Below are positions 51,519-61,287 of a DNA stretch of 64,000 nucleotides, in pieces. How positions within the stretch are numbered: the stretch's first letter is position 1; every line of letters begins with the position of its first letter. The stretch is from Fimenecus sp036652055 (GTDB taxonomy: Bacteria > Bacillota > Clostridia > Oscillospirales > Acutalibacteraceae), in the NCBI GenBank assembly GCA_036652055.1, contig JAVVWP010000001.1, forward strand, positions 1 to 64,000. Direction: 5' to 3'. The notes under the pieces are model-generated. The model did not search any database and was not told where the DNA came from. It saw only the letters and a list, made by a program, of their open reading frames with translations. Position numbers and translations under genes: made by a program.

Positions 51519-53324
51519 TTAAGATTTTATCTCTGAAGTTTTCTGCTTAAATTCTGCCCAAACCGTTTCAAACCACAAGTCGCTTTCTGGAATATTCCTC
51601 ACCTTTAAAAATGACGATACAGAATTTTCTGTGATAACTTGCATTTTCATATTTTCATCATTTCTTCTTTTGTATTTGTGTGACAAAACGCTATCAGAAT
51701 ATTCATCGATAATAAGGGCAGAGCCATTGCTTCCTTGGTTTTCAGCTGAAAAAATCATTGCAGATAAAATTGAATTCATTGAAATTAAAATGTCACGCTC
51801 TTTAAGGGCAGACGCTGATTTCAAAAGCCCAAAATTATTAATACTGCTTTTGATTTTCAGGCGTAATTCTTTCATCTTTTCAATATCTCGAATTATAAAA
51901 GCACATTTGTCCATTTGATTTTGAAAATCCAGAATTGAAATTGGCAGTCTTTTTGTTAAAACAGTTATTTCTTCATTTATGTCAGATGGTATGCTTTCTT
52001 TTTTGCTATATGCGATTTTCTGTGCCGCCCTCATTGAACCTACCTGCGTTGAATTAAGAGCTGAACCACCTGGGCGGTATTCGCCAAAAGTTCCTGCAAC
52101 TTCGCCAACTGCAAATAAGTTTTTAACAGAAGTTTCCCAGTTTATATCAACACTTACACCGCCATTTTGATGCTGTGCTGATAAATTTATCTCGAGCATT
52201 TCAGTGTTTAAATCAATATTGTGTGATTTATAAAGTGATATTGCTTCGGGATTTATTTCATTTAATCTCAAAATAGGAGTGTTTGCAGCCGCATTACAGC
52301 TTTCAAGATAGCTTTTGCATTCATCTGATAATAATGGATAGGCAGAATTAAAATCTTTTGGATTGGTTCTAAAATCTAAGAATACACGATTATTAAGTTC
52401 GGCAATTTCGTGATAAACGAGAATATCAATAATTGACGAGCCACTTTTTTTGCGAGTGTCAAAAGGCCATTCATATCCCTTTAAAAAGACATTAGTATAT
52501 GCTGTTTCAGGTGATTTAAAATAATCGAGAAGAAACTCATTTTCTTCACCATTTTCATTTATGCTGACATAGCGAGGAATACACTGCTGATACGAGCCTG
52601 AAACATTCCAACGGAATTTTGTCGAGGCTAATCCATATTGCCATTGGTTAAGATTAGAAAGCTTTGCCCCAGCTTCAATAGCAAGAGCAAGCGAGCCTGT
52701 TTGTGAAGTAGGGTAAACACTTTTATGGTAAATGCCTGCACTTCCACCTGTTGCTAAAATTATATTGTTGCAAGAGAAAGTCACAAAATCCTTTGTGCTT
52801 TTATCAAAGCAAAGAACCCCATATACACAATTATCCTTCACAAGAATTTTTACTGCTTGCATCTTATCAATTATAGGAATGTTAAGATTACAAACAGCTT
52901 TTTCCAGTGCAATTGTCATATAATATGAGGTTAAAGGGCCTGCCGAAGTCGCCCTTTGCCTTTTATCGTGGTCAGTTTTATAGCCTACAAATTCGCCAAA
53001 AGTATTAGTCGGAAAAGGCACACCAAGCTCTACAAGCTTCATAAATGAGCGAGTTGAACAGGCGGCTTCTACTAATGCAGTATCACCGTTTACACCATCA
53101 GACATTAAATCAGACGCCATAAGCTGAACACTATCAGGCTGGCACGAGCAGAGTGATAATTTATAATAGGTTTGCTTATCACTTCCCGTATTGCGAGATG
53201 TTCCCATATTAATGCCCTCGGTTATAATTGCAACACTTTTTCTGCCGAGAGATGCAAGGGTATGAGCAGCATTAAATCCGGCACAACCAGAACCTATTAT
53301 TATAGTATCAAAGGATTTATCCAT
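51519..53324 (-). CDS. FAD-binding fumarate reductase/aspartate oxidase-like flavoprotein
   Basis: The 601-residue protein has an N-terminal FAD Rossmann motif (TIIIGSGCAGFNAAHTLASL), a GG-turn region, GYKTDHDKRQRATSAGP, and the second FAD segment GEVAGTFGEYRPGGSALNST. The capping domain and a C-terminal helical domain follow. This is the succinate dehydrogenase/fumarate reductase flavoprotein fold used by many soluble enoate and steroid reductases. The ATG at 53324 is chosen for AAAGGAG eight bases upstream. It is the last gene of an operon with an SDR and an Old Yellow Enzyme-like protein. The substrate is unknown. Confidence 0.85.
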   Translation of the reverse strand: MDKSFDTIIIGSGCAGFNAAHTLASLGRKSVAIITEGINMGTSRNTGSDKQTYYKLSLCSCQPDSVQLMASDLMSDGVNGDTALVEAACSTRSFMKLVELGVPFPTNTFGEFVGYKTDHDKRQRATSAGPLTSYYMTIALEKAVCNLNIPIIDKMQAVKILVKDNCVYGVLCFDKSTKDFVTFSCNNIILATGGSAGIYHKSVYPTSQTGSLALAIEAGAKLSNLNQWQYGLASTKFRWNVSGSYQQCIPRYVSINENGEENEFLLDYFKSPETAYTNVFLKGYEWPFDTRKKSGSSIIDILVYHEIAELNNRVFLDFRTNPKDFNSAYPLLSDECKSYLESCNAAANTPILRLNEINPEAISLYKSHNIDLNTEMLEINLSAQHQNGGVSVDINWETSVKNLFAVGEVAGTFGEYRPGGSALNSTQVGSMRAAQKIAYSKKESIPSDINEEITVLTKRLPISILDFQNQMDKCAFIIRDIEKMKELRLKIKSSINNFGLLKSASALKERDILISMNSILSAMIFSAENQGSNGSALIIDEYSDSVLSHKYKRRNDENMKMQVITENSVSSFLKVRNIPESDLWFETVWAEFKQKTSEIKS

Positions 53325-53347
53325 ATAAAATGCTCCTTTATGAGAAA

Positions 53348-54085
53348 TCACAAGCTCCTCAAATGAAATCCGCCATCTGCGAGCAACACTTGACCTGTTG
53401 TAAAGTCTAAATTGCCACTGACCGCCGCCAAAACGCATTTTGCGACATCTTGCGGAGTTCCCATTCGCTTAATAGGAGTAACGCCTCCATCAATAAGATT
53501 TTCGTATTTTTCTTTTACAGCCATTGTCATATCAGTTAAAATTATTCCTGGTCTAACTTCAAAAACAGGAATAGAAAATTCAGCAAGTCTTTGTGCAAAT
53601 AGCTTGGTTACCATTGAAATTCCTGCTTTTGAAATGCAGTATTCACCACGATTAACCGAAACAGCATACGCAGAAACTGATGAAATATTAATTATTCGGG
53701 GGCTGTAATCGTCATCTTCTTTTTTTCTTTTTATCATTGCATTTGAAACTGCTTGGCACATAAAGAAAGTACCCTTTAAATTTGTGTCAAGAACATAGTC
53801 ATAGCTTTCTTCAGACATTTCCAAAATATCATTTCTTTCTTTTGGGGCAACACCTGCATTATTAACAAGAACATCAATTTTTCCATATTTTTGAATTATA
53901 AAATCAATGGTTTTTTGAATTGTTTCTATATTTTTATTATCACATACAATATAATCAAAATCGCTATCGCTACAAGCTTCACGAGTTCCGCTTATGATAA
54001 CCTTATAACCATCCTGCGAAAGTGATTTTGCTATTGCACTTCCTATTCCACGGCTTCCGCCTGTTACAAATGCAATTTTGCTCAT
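53348..54085 (-). CDS. Short-chain dehydrogenase/reductase
   Basis: The 245-residue enzyme has TGGSRGIGSAIA, NNAG, SSVSAYAVSVNRGEYCISKA with Ser, Tyr and Lys of the catalytic set, and EVRPGIILTDMT. It resembles 3-oxoacyl-ACP reductases and hydroxysteroid dehydrogenases. Its start overlaps the Old Yellow Enzyme-like gene by four bases, and the FAD gene follows after 23 bases. In this setting it is likely to act on a ketone or alcohol of the same substrate as its neighbours. Confidence 0.88.
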   Translation of the reverse strand: MSKIAFVTGGSRGIGSAIAKSLSQDGYKVIISGTREACSDSDFDYIVCDNKNIETIQKTIDFIIQKYGKIDVLVNNAGVAPKERNDILEMSEESYDYVLDTNLKGTFFMCQAVSNAMIKRKKEDDDYSPRIINISSVSAYAVSVNRGEYCISKAGISMVTKLFAQRLAEFSIPVFEVRPGIILTDMTMAVKEKYENLIDGGVTPIKRMGTPQDVAKCVLAAVSGNLDFTTGQVLLADGGFHLRSL

Positions 54086-55404
54086 AGGTTTTTCTCCTTA
54101 TAAATTGGCAGGTAAATTTCACTGTCACGAACAACGCAGCCTGCAACTTTGCCCGAGCGCATAAGCTCTGTGCATTTGCCACAAGATATACAGCATTTTT
54201 TATGTTCCATTCGCCCGTTTTTAAATATTTCATTAGGAAATTCTGGATAGGCAAAGGCCTCTCTGCCAAAGCCTGCTATATCGCTTATTCCCATTTCTAT
54301 TGCACCAGCAGCAAGATATGGGGAAAACTCACGAAGATAGGAATGCCCCGAGCTTATAACCTTTAATTTCGGGAATTTTTCTGAAACAGCTCCAATGCAT
54401 AAAAACATTCTGGATACTCCCTCAAGCGGATGCTCAGGAGGAATGTATTCGCCATTGTCATATGGGCGATTAACATGAGGGTTAAAATATGGATTTCCAA
54501 TTGTGAAGTTAAGAAGTGGAACTTTTAACTCATTATGAAGAATATCTACAAGCTTTATTGATTCGGTCAAGTTTGGAAGCGGAGAACCTGTGTCATCAAC
54601 GCCAAAACCATTCGGATATGGAAATCCATCATAAAGATTAAGCCGACTTGTTATAATAAAGCCATTTGAAGTTGCATCTTGAGCATTTTTAACTGCGTGT
54701 CGCAGAAGTCTTGTCCGATGCCCAAAAGAGCCACCATAACGCCCTTCTCTTTTATGTGCAGAAAGCAGCTCTGAAAGCAAATAACGGTGACAACATTTTA
54801 TATCAGCACCATCAAAACCTGCTTTTTGAGCAAGCTGTGCGGACTTTCCATAAATTTCTTCAAGGCTTTCAAGATAGTCATCACTTACCAATCGGTCATC
54901 TGAAATCGGGTGCTTTTCTTCAAAAATATAGTTGTGATAAGCAATAAGAGGGGCAGGAATTCCTTGTGGTTTTGAATATCTTCCCGAATGAGCAAGCTGG
55001 CAAATAATCATAGGCGAAAAACCGTTTTCACGCATTGATGTTTCTTTTATATTGTCAACAAGCCTCTGAATATCTGAAAGATTATCATTATTAATCATAA
55101 GTTGGCGTGGATTTGCTCTGCCCTCAGGGACAATAGCTGTTGCCTCTGCCCAAATAAGACCTGCACCGCTTTTTGCAAACCTATTGTATCTTCTAAAGGT
55201 CAAATCATCAGGTCTGCCATCAAAAGTCCCATCACAGCCCTCCATTGGCTGAATTGCGATACGATTATTTAAGACCTTTGAGCCAATTTGCAAAGGTTCT
55301 TTTAGAACATTAATATTTTTAGAAAGTGGCAGATTAACTCCAAATTCTTGAGTTTTTAATTTAATGCTTTTAAGTGAGGTATAATTAAATTTTTCAAACT
55401 GCAT
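54082..55404 (-). CDS. Old Yellow Enzyme-like reductase with Fe-S motif, no C-terminal FAD domain
   Basis: The 440-residue protein has the FMN barrel of the NADH:flavin oxidoreductase family (NNRIAIQPMEGCDG, CQLAHSGRYSKPQG, GADIKCCHRYLLSELLSAHK, GRYGGSFGHRTRLL) and a Cys cluster near the end (CCISCGKC, then GC) that matches the 4Fe-4S site of dienoyl-CoA reductases and BaiCD-like enzymes. It stops there, about 230 residues short of those enzymes, and so lacks their FAD and NAD(P) domains. The separate FAD protein in the operon may stand in for them, but this is inference. The ATG at 55404 has GAAAGG before it. Confidence 0.83.
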   Translation of the reverse strand: MQFEKFNYTSLKSIKLKTQEFGVNLPLSKNINVLKEPLQIGSKVLNNRIAIQPMEGCDGTFDGRPDDLTFRRYNRFAKSGAGLIWAEATAIVPEGRANPRQLMINNDNLSDIQRLVDNIKETSMRENGFSPMIICQLAHSGRYSKPQGIPAPLIAYHNYIFEEKHPISDDRLVSDDYLESLEEIYGKSAQLAQKAGFDGADIKCCHRYLLSELLSAHKREGRYGGSFGHRTRLLRHAVKNAQDATSNGFIITSRLNLYDGFPYPNGFGVDDTGSPLPNLTESIKLVDILHNELKVPLLNFTIGNPYFNPHVNRPYDNGEYIPPEHPLEGVSRMFLCIGAVSEKFPKLKVISSGHSYLREFSPYLAAGAIEMGISDIAGFGREAFAYPEFPNEIFKNGRMEHKKCCISCGKCTELMRSGKVAGCVVRDSEIYLPIYKEKNL

Positions 55405-55513
55405 TTTATTTCACGCCTTTCTAAAATTAAGTATAGCAAATATAAAAAAATAATGCTATAATAAAAAAGTATATTAATATGTAATATCTGCTTTTAAGAA
55501 TTGGGTGATATTT

Positions 55514-56317
55514 GTGTCAAAATTCATTGAAATAGCCAGATTTTCAAAATCCTCTAATGCGACATCAAAACATAATCATCTTAGTTGCGAATTAGTTTTT
55601 GTAACAAAGGGTGAGGCAGAATTTTCGTTTTCTGACCGAAGCGTTAAGGCTAGCGAGGGAACGCTTATTTTAATAACAGCACTTGAGGAGCATAGCGTGA
55701 CAATTACAAAAAAACCTTATGAGCGATATTATATAATTTTGTCGCCAAACAACCTTATGAAGCTTCATACCGATCCAAAGCTTACTGCAATATTTTCAAA
55801 GAGAACAAATTCAGGAGTGTTCACCTTTGATTTATCAGAAACAAAAGAAAAAATAGAAGAATTGTTTTTTTTAATATCAAAAGAAAACGAGGAAAACAAC
55901 CCATATAGCGAAGAACTGCAAGAAAATATTTTTGAACAGCTTTTAATAAGATTATATAGAAGCAACAAGAATAATTTTGAACAAATAAAAGAAATTGACC
56001 GAAAAATGTTTATTATTCAAAGATGTATTGAAGAAAATTTTAAAGAGCAAATTACTGTCGATGGGCTTTCACAAAAATTTTTTATGAGCAAAAGTTATTT
56101 GACACACGCTTTTAAAGATAGCTGTGGTTATAGTCCGCAACAATATTTAATCTTGATAAGACTGATAAATGCAAAATATTTGCTTTCGTCTACCGATAAG
56201 GCAATTCACGAAATCTCATCAGAAATTGGCTTTTCAGATGTAAATAATTTCATAAGAATATTTAAAAAAGCCTTTGGCGTAACACCAAAAGCTTTTAGAA
56301 AAAACGGGAATATATAA
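55514..56317 (+). CDS. AraC-family transcriptional regulator
   Basis: The 267-residue protein has an N-terminal cupin-like sensing domain (residues about 15-110, with SKHNHLSCELVFVTKGEAEF) and two C-terminal helix-turn-helix units (ITVDGLSQKFFMSKSYLTHA; IHEISSEIGFSDVNNFIRIF). It is divergent from the flavin-redox operon, and so is its likely regulator. Both possible starts are GTG, at 55505 and 55514; GGGTGA fits the second slightly better. The ligand is unknown. Confidence 0.85.
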   Translation: MSKFIEIARFSKSSNATSKHNHLSCELVFVTKGEAEFSFSDRSVKASEGTLILITALEEHSVTITKKPYERYYIILSPNNLMKLHTDPKLTAIFSKRTNSGVFTFDLSETKEKIEELFFLISKENEENNPYSEELQENIFEQLLIRLYRSNKNNFEQIKEIDRKMFIIQRCIEENFKEQITVDGLSQKFFMSKSYLTHAFKDSCGYSPQQYLILIRLINAKYLLSSTDKAIHEISSEIGFSDVNNFIRIFKKAFGVTPKAFRKNGNI

Positions 56318-56323
56318 TTGATG

Positions 56324-57109
56324 TTAAATTTTAAATAATGCTTTTGCATTTTTAGCTGTTAAATCCAAAATATCTTGTGCGGTGCAATTTCTGATTTCTG
56401 CTAATTTTTCAGCAGTATACGGAATGTGCAGAGATGTACAGCGTTTGCCTCTAAATGGAACAGGCGTCATATACGGGGCATCGGTTTCAATCAAAAGTCT
56501 ATCGTGTGGTACAAATTTTGCCACTTCGATAGGCTTTACTGCATTTTTAAAGGTAACAGCGCCGCCAATTCCTATATACATTCCGAGTTTCAAAACTTCC
56601 TTTGCCATCTCAACACTTCCAGAAAAGCAGTGAACAACGCCTTTAGGTTTGTGCTTTTTTAAAAGGTTCATAGTGTCCTCGTGAGCATCTCTATCGTGAA
56701 AAATAATAGGCAAATCAAGTTCATTCGCTAAAATTATTTGATTTTCGCAAAGCTCTAATTGTTGACGCCTTGTTTCTTTTTCATAGTAATAATCAAGCCC
56801 GATTTCACCAATTGCGACCACTTTTTTATGGCTTGAAAGGATTTTTAAATCACCGATATAATCATTAGAAACATCTTCTAAATTCAGAGGATGAAAACCA
56901 ACAGAGGCATAACAAAAATCATACTTTTCTGCTAATTCAATGTTAAATTTTGAGGTGGGAATGTTAACACTGCACGAAATAATTCCCGAAACGCCCATAG
57001 AGGGAAAGGAGGTTAGCAAGTCGTCTAAATCATCTTTAAATCTATCATCATCATAGTGAGAATGGCTGTCAAAAATATTGTTCATAGCTTTATCTAATTC
57101 TTGCTCCAT
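56324..57109 (-). CDS. tatD: TatD-family metal-dependent hydrolase/DNase
   Basis: The 261-residue protein has the metal ligands in FDSHSHYDD, IGEIGLDYY, IIFHDRDAHEDT, VHCFSG and LLIETDAPYMTP, the full TatD set. It is a 3'-5' DNase or hydrolase. Its ATG lies 20 bases inside the end of metG, with AAGGA six bases before it, so the two are coupled; the metG-tatD pair is common in Firmicutes. A later ATG at 57085 lacks a ribosome site. Confidence 0.9.
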   Translation of the reverse strand: MEQELDKAMNNIFDSHSHYDDDRFKDDLDDLLTSFPSMGVSGIISCSVNIPTSKFNIELAEKYDFCYASVGFHPLNLEDVSNDYIGDLKILSSHKKVVAIGEIGLDYYYEKETRRQQLELCENQIILANELDLPIIFHDRDAHEDTMNLLKKHKPKGVVHCFSGSVEMAKEVLKLGMYIGIGGAVTFKNAVKPIEVAKFVPHDRLLIETDAPYMTPVPFRGKRCTSLHIPYTAEKLAEIRNCTAQDILDLTAKNAKALFKI

Positions 57110-59033
57110 TTGGCATTCCTTCAACGAAAACAACCTTTACATCATCTTCACCGCAGTCGGCTGCTAAAATCATACCATTGCTTTCAACCGAGCAAAGAAC
57201 AGCAGGATTTAAGTTGGCAACTAAAACAATTTTTTTGCCGATTAAGCTATCGGGTTCATACCATTTTGCAATTCCGCTTGCAACAATTCTATCAGTGCCT
57301 GTGCCATCATCAAGCGTTAGCTTTAAAAGCTTTTTTGCTTTTTTGACTTTTTCACAAGCCTTAATTTCTGCAACTCTTAGTTCAACCTTGTTAAAATCCT
57401 CAATACCTATTTTGGAGAGAGAAACAATAGGAGGAACATCAGAATTCTCTTCGCTTTTAGCCTCTGCCTTATTTGCAGAAAGCTCTGCAATAAGCTTTTC
57501 TGAATCAATTCGATTAAAAAGAGGAGTGGGAGTGCCAACCTTAGAGCCGACAACTAATCCACCAAAGTCTTTTAAAGAATTATAATCTGTAACCTCTGTA
57601 TTTAACTGCTCAAAAATAATTTTTGAAGTGTCTGGCATAAATGGTGACAGTAAAACGCTGATAAAGCGAATGCCCTCAAGAAGATTATAAAGAACAGCAC
57701 CTAATCTATCTTTCATCATATCATCTTTAGCGAGCGACCAAGGCAGTGTTTCATCAATATATTTGTTGAGCCTGCGAGCAAGCACTAAAATACACTCGAG
57801 AGCGTCACTGATTTTATATTCTGTTATACATCTGTCAACATCACTAACAGTCTTTAGGGCAAGTGCCTTAATATCATCATCAAACTCACCACTTACAGCA
57901 TTTGACATAATAGTTCCATCAAAATATTTATTCTGCATAGTGATAGTGCGGTTAATGAGATTGCCGATTGTGTTGGCTAAATCAGAGTTAAATCTTTCGA
58001 TAAGAGTTTCATAAGTGATTGAACCGTCAGATGAATGAGGCATTTCAGAAAGAAGGTAATAACGAACTGCATCAACGCCAAAAATTGGAGTTAAATCGTC
58101 TGCATAAATAACATTTCCACGAGATTTTGACATTTTGTCCTCGCCAAATAAAAGCCAAGGATGACCAAAAACTTGTTTTGGAAGTGGCTCGCCGAGTGCC
58201 ATAAGCATAATAGGCCAATAAATCGTATGAAAACGAACGATGTCCTTGCCGATAATATGAACATCAGCAGGCCAGTATTTTTTATAAAGTTCGTCAGAGC
58301 CATCAGGGTCATACCCAAGGGCGGTGATATAGTTTGAAAGAGCGTCAATCCAAACATAGACAACATGGCCTTCATCAAAGTCAACAGGAACTCCCCATTT
58401 GAAAGAGGTTCTTGAAACGCATAAATCTTGAAGCCCAGGCTTTATAAAGTTGTTGAGCATTTCTTTTTTGCGAGCCTCAGGATAGATAAAATTCTCATTG
58501 CTTTCAATAAATTCTTCAAGCTGTTTTTGATATTTTGAAAGCCTTAAAAAATATGCTTCCTCTTTAGCAGGCTTAACATCTCTGCCACAGTCAGGGCATT
58601 TGCCATCTACTAATTGACTTTGTGTCCAAAAACTTTCACAAGGAGTGCAGTAAAGACCTGAATATTCGCTTTTATAAATATCGTCTTGCTCATAAAGCTT
58701 TTTAAATATTTTTTGAACTGCTTTTTCGTGATAATCATCAGTCGTTCTAATAAATTTATCATATGTTGTATTTAAAAGGTCGCAAATATCTTTAATTTCT
58801 TTAGAAACACCATCAACATACTCTTTTGGAGTTTTGCCAGCGTCTTTTGCATATTCTTCTATTTTTTGACCATGCTCATCTGTTCCTGTGAGAAAAAAGA
58901 CATCATATCCTTGCATTCGTTTATATCTCGCAATCGCATCAGCTAAAACAATTTCATAGCTGTTTCCGATATGTGGTTTTTTTGAGGTGTAGGCAATAGC
59001 CGTAGTGATATAAAATTTTTGCTTTTCACACAT
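57090..59033 (-). CDS. metG: Methionyl-tRNA synthetase
   Basis: The 647-residue class I synthetase has the HIGH-type motif PHIGN near residue 21, a Cys knuckle (CTPCESFW and CPDCGR), KMSKS in GEDKMSKSRGNV, the anticodon domain, and a C-terminal EMAP/Arc1-like tRNA-binding domain (LRVAEIKACEKVKKAKKLL). It charges tRNA-Met. AAGGAG precedes the ATG at 59033. The start of the downstream tatD lies within its last codons. Confidence 0.95.
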   Translation of the reverse strand: MCEKQKFYITTAIAYTSKKPHIGNSYEIVLADAIARYKRMQGYDVFFLTGTDEHGQKIEEYAKDAGKTPKEYVDGVSKEIKDICDLLNTTYDKFIRTTDDYHEKAVQKIFKKLYEQDDIYKSEYSGLYCTPCESFWTQSQLVDGKCPDCGRDVKPAKEEAYFLRLSKYQKQLEEFIESNENFIYPEARKKEMLNNFIKPGLQDLCVSRTSFKWGVPVDFDEGHVVYVWIDALSNYITALGYDPDGSDELYKKYWPADVHIIGKDIVRFHTIYWPIMLMALGEPLPKQVFGHPWLLFGEDKMSKSRGNVIYADDLTPIFGVDAVRYYLLSEMPHSSDGSITYETLIERFNSDLANTIGNLINRTITMQNKYFDGTIMSNAVSGEFDDDIKALALKTVSDVDRCITEYKISDALECILVLARRLNKYIDETLPWSLAKDDMMKDRLGAVLYNLLEGIRFISVLLSPFMPDTSKIIFEQLNTEVTDYNSLKDFGGLVVGSKVGTPTPLFNRIDSEKLIAELSANKAEAKSEENSDVPPIVSLSKIGIEDFNKVELRVAEIKACEKVKKAKKLLKLTLDDGTGTDRIVASGIAKWYEPDSLIGKKIVLVANLNPAVLCSVESNGMILAADCGEDDVKVVFVEGMPNGARIR

Positions 59034-59122
59034 AGTTAAAAACTCCTTTTGTTACTATAATTTGCTATTCTTTAGTATAGCAATATTTTTTTGTTTTAGC
59101 AATAGCAAGTCAATCAAAAGAG

Positions 59123-59160
59123 AAAAAATATGCTCCCCCGAAATAACGAGAGAGCATTTG
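59123..59160 (-). terminator. Terminator of the NahK-like kinase gene
   Basis: On the minus strand ATGCTCTCTC (59157-59148) pairs with GGGGGAGCAT (59139-59130), 10 bp with two G-U pairs that form only in the RNA of this strand, then ATTTTTTCTC. It lies about 20 bases after the kinase stop. Confidence 0.75.
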
Positions 59161-59177
59161 GTTTTTGATGAAATGCT

Positions 59178-60287
59178 TTATTTTGCAGCATCCATTGTGA
59201 TTTTTTTCATTTCATTCATTTTCTTTTCAATATCAGCAACGAGTGCTAATTGAGTGCGACAACGAACAAGATTATGCTCAGGATAAGCTGTTTTAAAATA
59301 TGTATCACCATTAAGATAGTCGGTTAAAAATCTAATTCCACATTCATAGGTCATCATTTTTGCTGAAAATGGAAGATATTCAATTTCACAGTCGGTAAGG
59401 CTTTCTTTGGCGGTGCTTAAATAGCCTTTAACATAAGCTTCATAAAGAGGAAGGCTAAGAGAAACCTTTGACACATCTTTTTCATCTTCACTTGCAGTGT
59501 TAGCACCAAAACGGATACTATCGCCAAAATCATAAAGTGAAAGACCTGGCATAACAGTATCAAGGTCAATTATGCAAATGCCCTCATTTGTTTTATCGTC
59601 GAATAAAATATTATTAAGCTTTGTATCATTATGTGTAACACGAAGTGGAAGCTTTCCCTCATCAATAAGAGAAGTTAAAACCTTTGTATCAGCTTCTCTG
59701 TTTAGTGCAAATTCAATTTCAGCAGAAACATTGTCACGCCTGCCTGCCTTATTTTCAGCAATTGCTTTTTTAAGGTCGTTAAATCTTGAAAAAGTATTGT
59801 GGAAATTTGGAATTGTTTCAACAAGAGTGTCAATTGGATAATCAGCAAGGCTTTTTTGGAACGAACCAAAGGCTTTACCAGAATTATAAAAAACATCTTC
59901 GCTGTCAATTTGATTGCAGGTATAAACATCGCCAACATGGTGATATAAACGCCAGCTTGCACCTCTACTGTCAACGCAGTAATATTTGCCTGATTTAGTC
60001 GGGATAAAATTAAGAGTTTCTCTCTTTTCGTCACCGCCATTTTTGATAATTGCATTTCTAAGATGCTGTGTAACACCTACGATATTATTCATAAGTGAGT
60101 CAACATCTTTAAAGATATTAGTATTAATTTGTTGCAAAACATATCTATGCTCTTTTTCGCCACGGGCAAAGGTCAAAACATAAGTTGAGTTAATATGACC
60201 ATTGTTCATAACTTCATATGATTTATAGTCACCCTCAAGAGTAAAATTTTCATTGATAAAATCAAAATCAAAGGGGGTATCAGCCAC
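59178..60287 (-). CDS. nahK: NahK-like N-acetylhexosamine 1-kinase (APH fold)
   Basis: The 369-residue kinase has RYVLQQINTNIFKD, the catalytic loop RVTHNDTKLNNILFDD, the metal-binding IIDLDTVMPGLSLYDFGDSI and RFGANTASEDE. The last three blocks match N-acetylhexosamine 1-kinase of bifidobacteria, which phosphorylates GlcNAc or GalNAc released from lacto-N-biose and mucin core sugars. A close relative with another substrate is possible, since APH-fold kinases vary. I place the start at the GTG at 60287, with GAAAGG ten bases before it; a TTG six codons upstream has no ribosome site. It stands alone with its own promoter and terminator. Confidence 0.78.
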   Translation of the reverse strand: MADTPFDFDFINENFTLEGDYKSYEVMNNGHINSTYVLTFARGEKEHRYVLQQINTNIFKDVDSLMNNIVGVTQHLRNAIIKNGGDEKRETLNFIPTKSGKYYCVDSRGASWRLYHHVGDVYTCNQIDSEDVFYNSGKAFGSFQKSLADYPIDTLVETIPNFHNTFSRFNDLKKAIAENKAGRRDNVSAEIEFALNREADTKVLTSLIDEGKLPLRVTHNDTKLNNILFDDKTNEGICIIDLDTVMPGLSLYDFGDSIRFGANTASEDEKDVSKVSLSLPLYEAYVKGYLSTAKESLTDCEIEYLPFSAKMMTYECGIRFLTDYLNGDTYFKTAYPEHNLVRCRTQLALVADIEKKMNEMKKITMDAAK

Positions 60288-60375
60288 AATAAACACGCCT
60301 TTCAAAAATATTAAATAAAATTAATTAAGTGTTTTAAATTAGAAACATACATAATATGTAAAGTTACAGTTTATT

Positions 60376-60404
60376 ATTATATAATTTTTTTACTGTTTAG
60401 TCAA
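60376..60404 (-). promoter_or_regulatory. Promoter of the NahK-like kinase gene
   Basis: On the minus strand TTGACT (60404-60399), 17 bases, TATAAT (60381-60376). The leader to the GTG is about 80 bases long. Confidence 0.8.
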
Positions 60405-60473
60405 CAGTATTATCTTTTTAAAGCATTAGTTACTGATTTTTATAAGAAACTGCCCTATTTAGTAAAATACTTC

Positions 60474-60502
60474 TTTACACAACTGCCTTTTTAAGCTAAA
60501 AT
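60474..60502 (+). promoter_or_regulatory. Promoter of pyrH-frr
   Basis: TTTACA (60474-60479), 17 bases, TAAAAT (60497-60502), 47 bases before the pyrH ATG. In many relatives rpsB and tsf come first; here they are absent, and this promoter replaces that supply. Confidence 0.65.
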
Positions 60503-60548
60503 ATATATGTAAAACTAAAGAATGATATGTTTGGAGGAAAGTTATAAT

Positions 60549-61253
60549 ATGAAACCTGTTTATAAGAGGATACTATTAAAACTTAGTGGTGAGGTATTAG
60601 CTGGAAAAGAAGGTCACGGTATAGATTTTGACACTGTCCAAAATATCTGCAAATGGGTTAAAGAATGTGCAAATTTGGGCGTGGAAATTGGTCTTGTTGT
60701 CGGTGGCGGAAACTTCTGGAGAGGTCGCTCAAGCAGTAATATGGATAGAACCAGAGCTGACCATATCGGAATGCTCGCAACTGTTATGAACTCACTTGCA
60801 CTCGCAGATGCACTCGAGCAGTTAGATGTTCCTGTTAGAGTTCAAACTGCTATTGAAATGCAAAGAGTTGCAGAGCCTTATATCAGAAATAGAGCAATTC
60901 GTCATCTTGAAAAGGGCAGAGTTGTTATTTTTGGGTGCGGAACAGGAAATCCATTTTTCTCAACTGACACCGCAGCGGCACTTCGTGCAGCCGAAATTGA
61001 TGCTGATATTATTTTTAAAGCAACTAATGTTGATGGCGTTTACAATAAAGATCCGAACAAATACAGCGACGCTGTTAAGTATGATGAAGTCACTCACACA
61101 GAGGTGCTAAGCAAGGGGCTTGCAGTTATGGACAGCACAGCGGCTTCACTTTGCCGTGACAATAATATTCCGATTTTAGTGTTTAATCTTTCAGATCCTG
61201 CAAATATTGTAAAAGCAGTTTGCGGAGAAAAAATTGGAACAGTAGTTAGATAA
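60549..61253 (+). CDS. pyrH: UMP kinase
   Basis: The 234-residue enzyme has LLKLSGEVLAG, VVGGGNFWRGRSS, DHIGMLATVMNSLALADAL, TGNPFFSTDTAAALRAAEI and KATNVDGVYNKDP, the bacterial amino-acid-kinase-type UMP kinase. It makes UDP for nucleic acids and UDP-sugars. The ATG at 60549 follows TTTGGAGGAAAG; the frame is open nine codons earlier without support. Confidence 0.96.
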   Translation: MKPVYKRILLKLSGEVLAGKEGHGIDFDTVQNICKWVKECANLGVEIGLVVGGGNFWRGRSSSNMDRTRADHIGMLATVMNSLALADALEQLDVPVRVQTAIEMQRVAEPYIRNRAIRHLEKGRVVIFGCGTGNPFFSTDTAAALRAAEIDADIIFKATNVDGVYNKDPNKYSDAVKYDEVTHTEVLSKGLAVMDSTAASLCRDNNIPILVFNLSDPANIVKAVCGEKIGTVVR

Positions 61254-61287
61254 TCAGATTTTTTATATATAATTTGGAGGTATTTTT

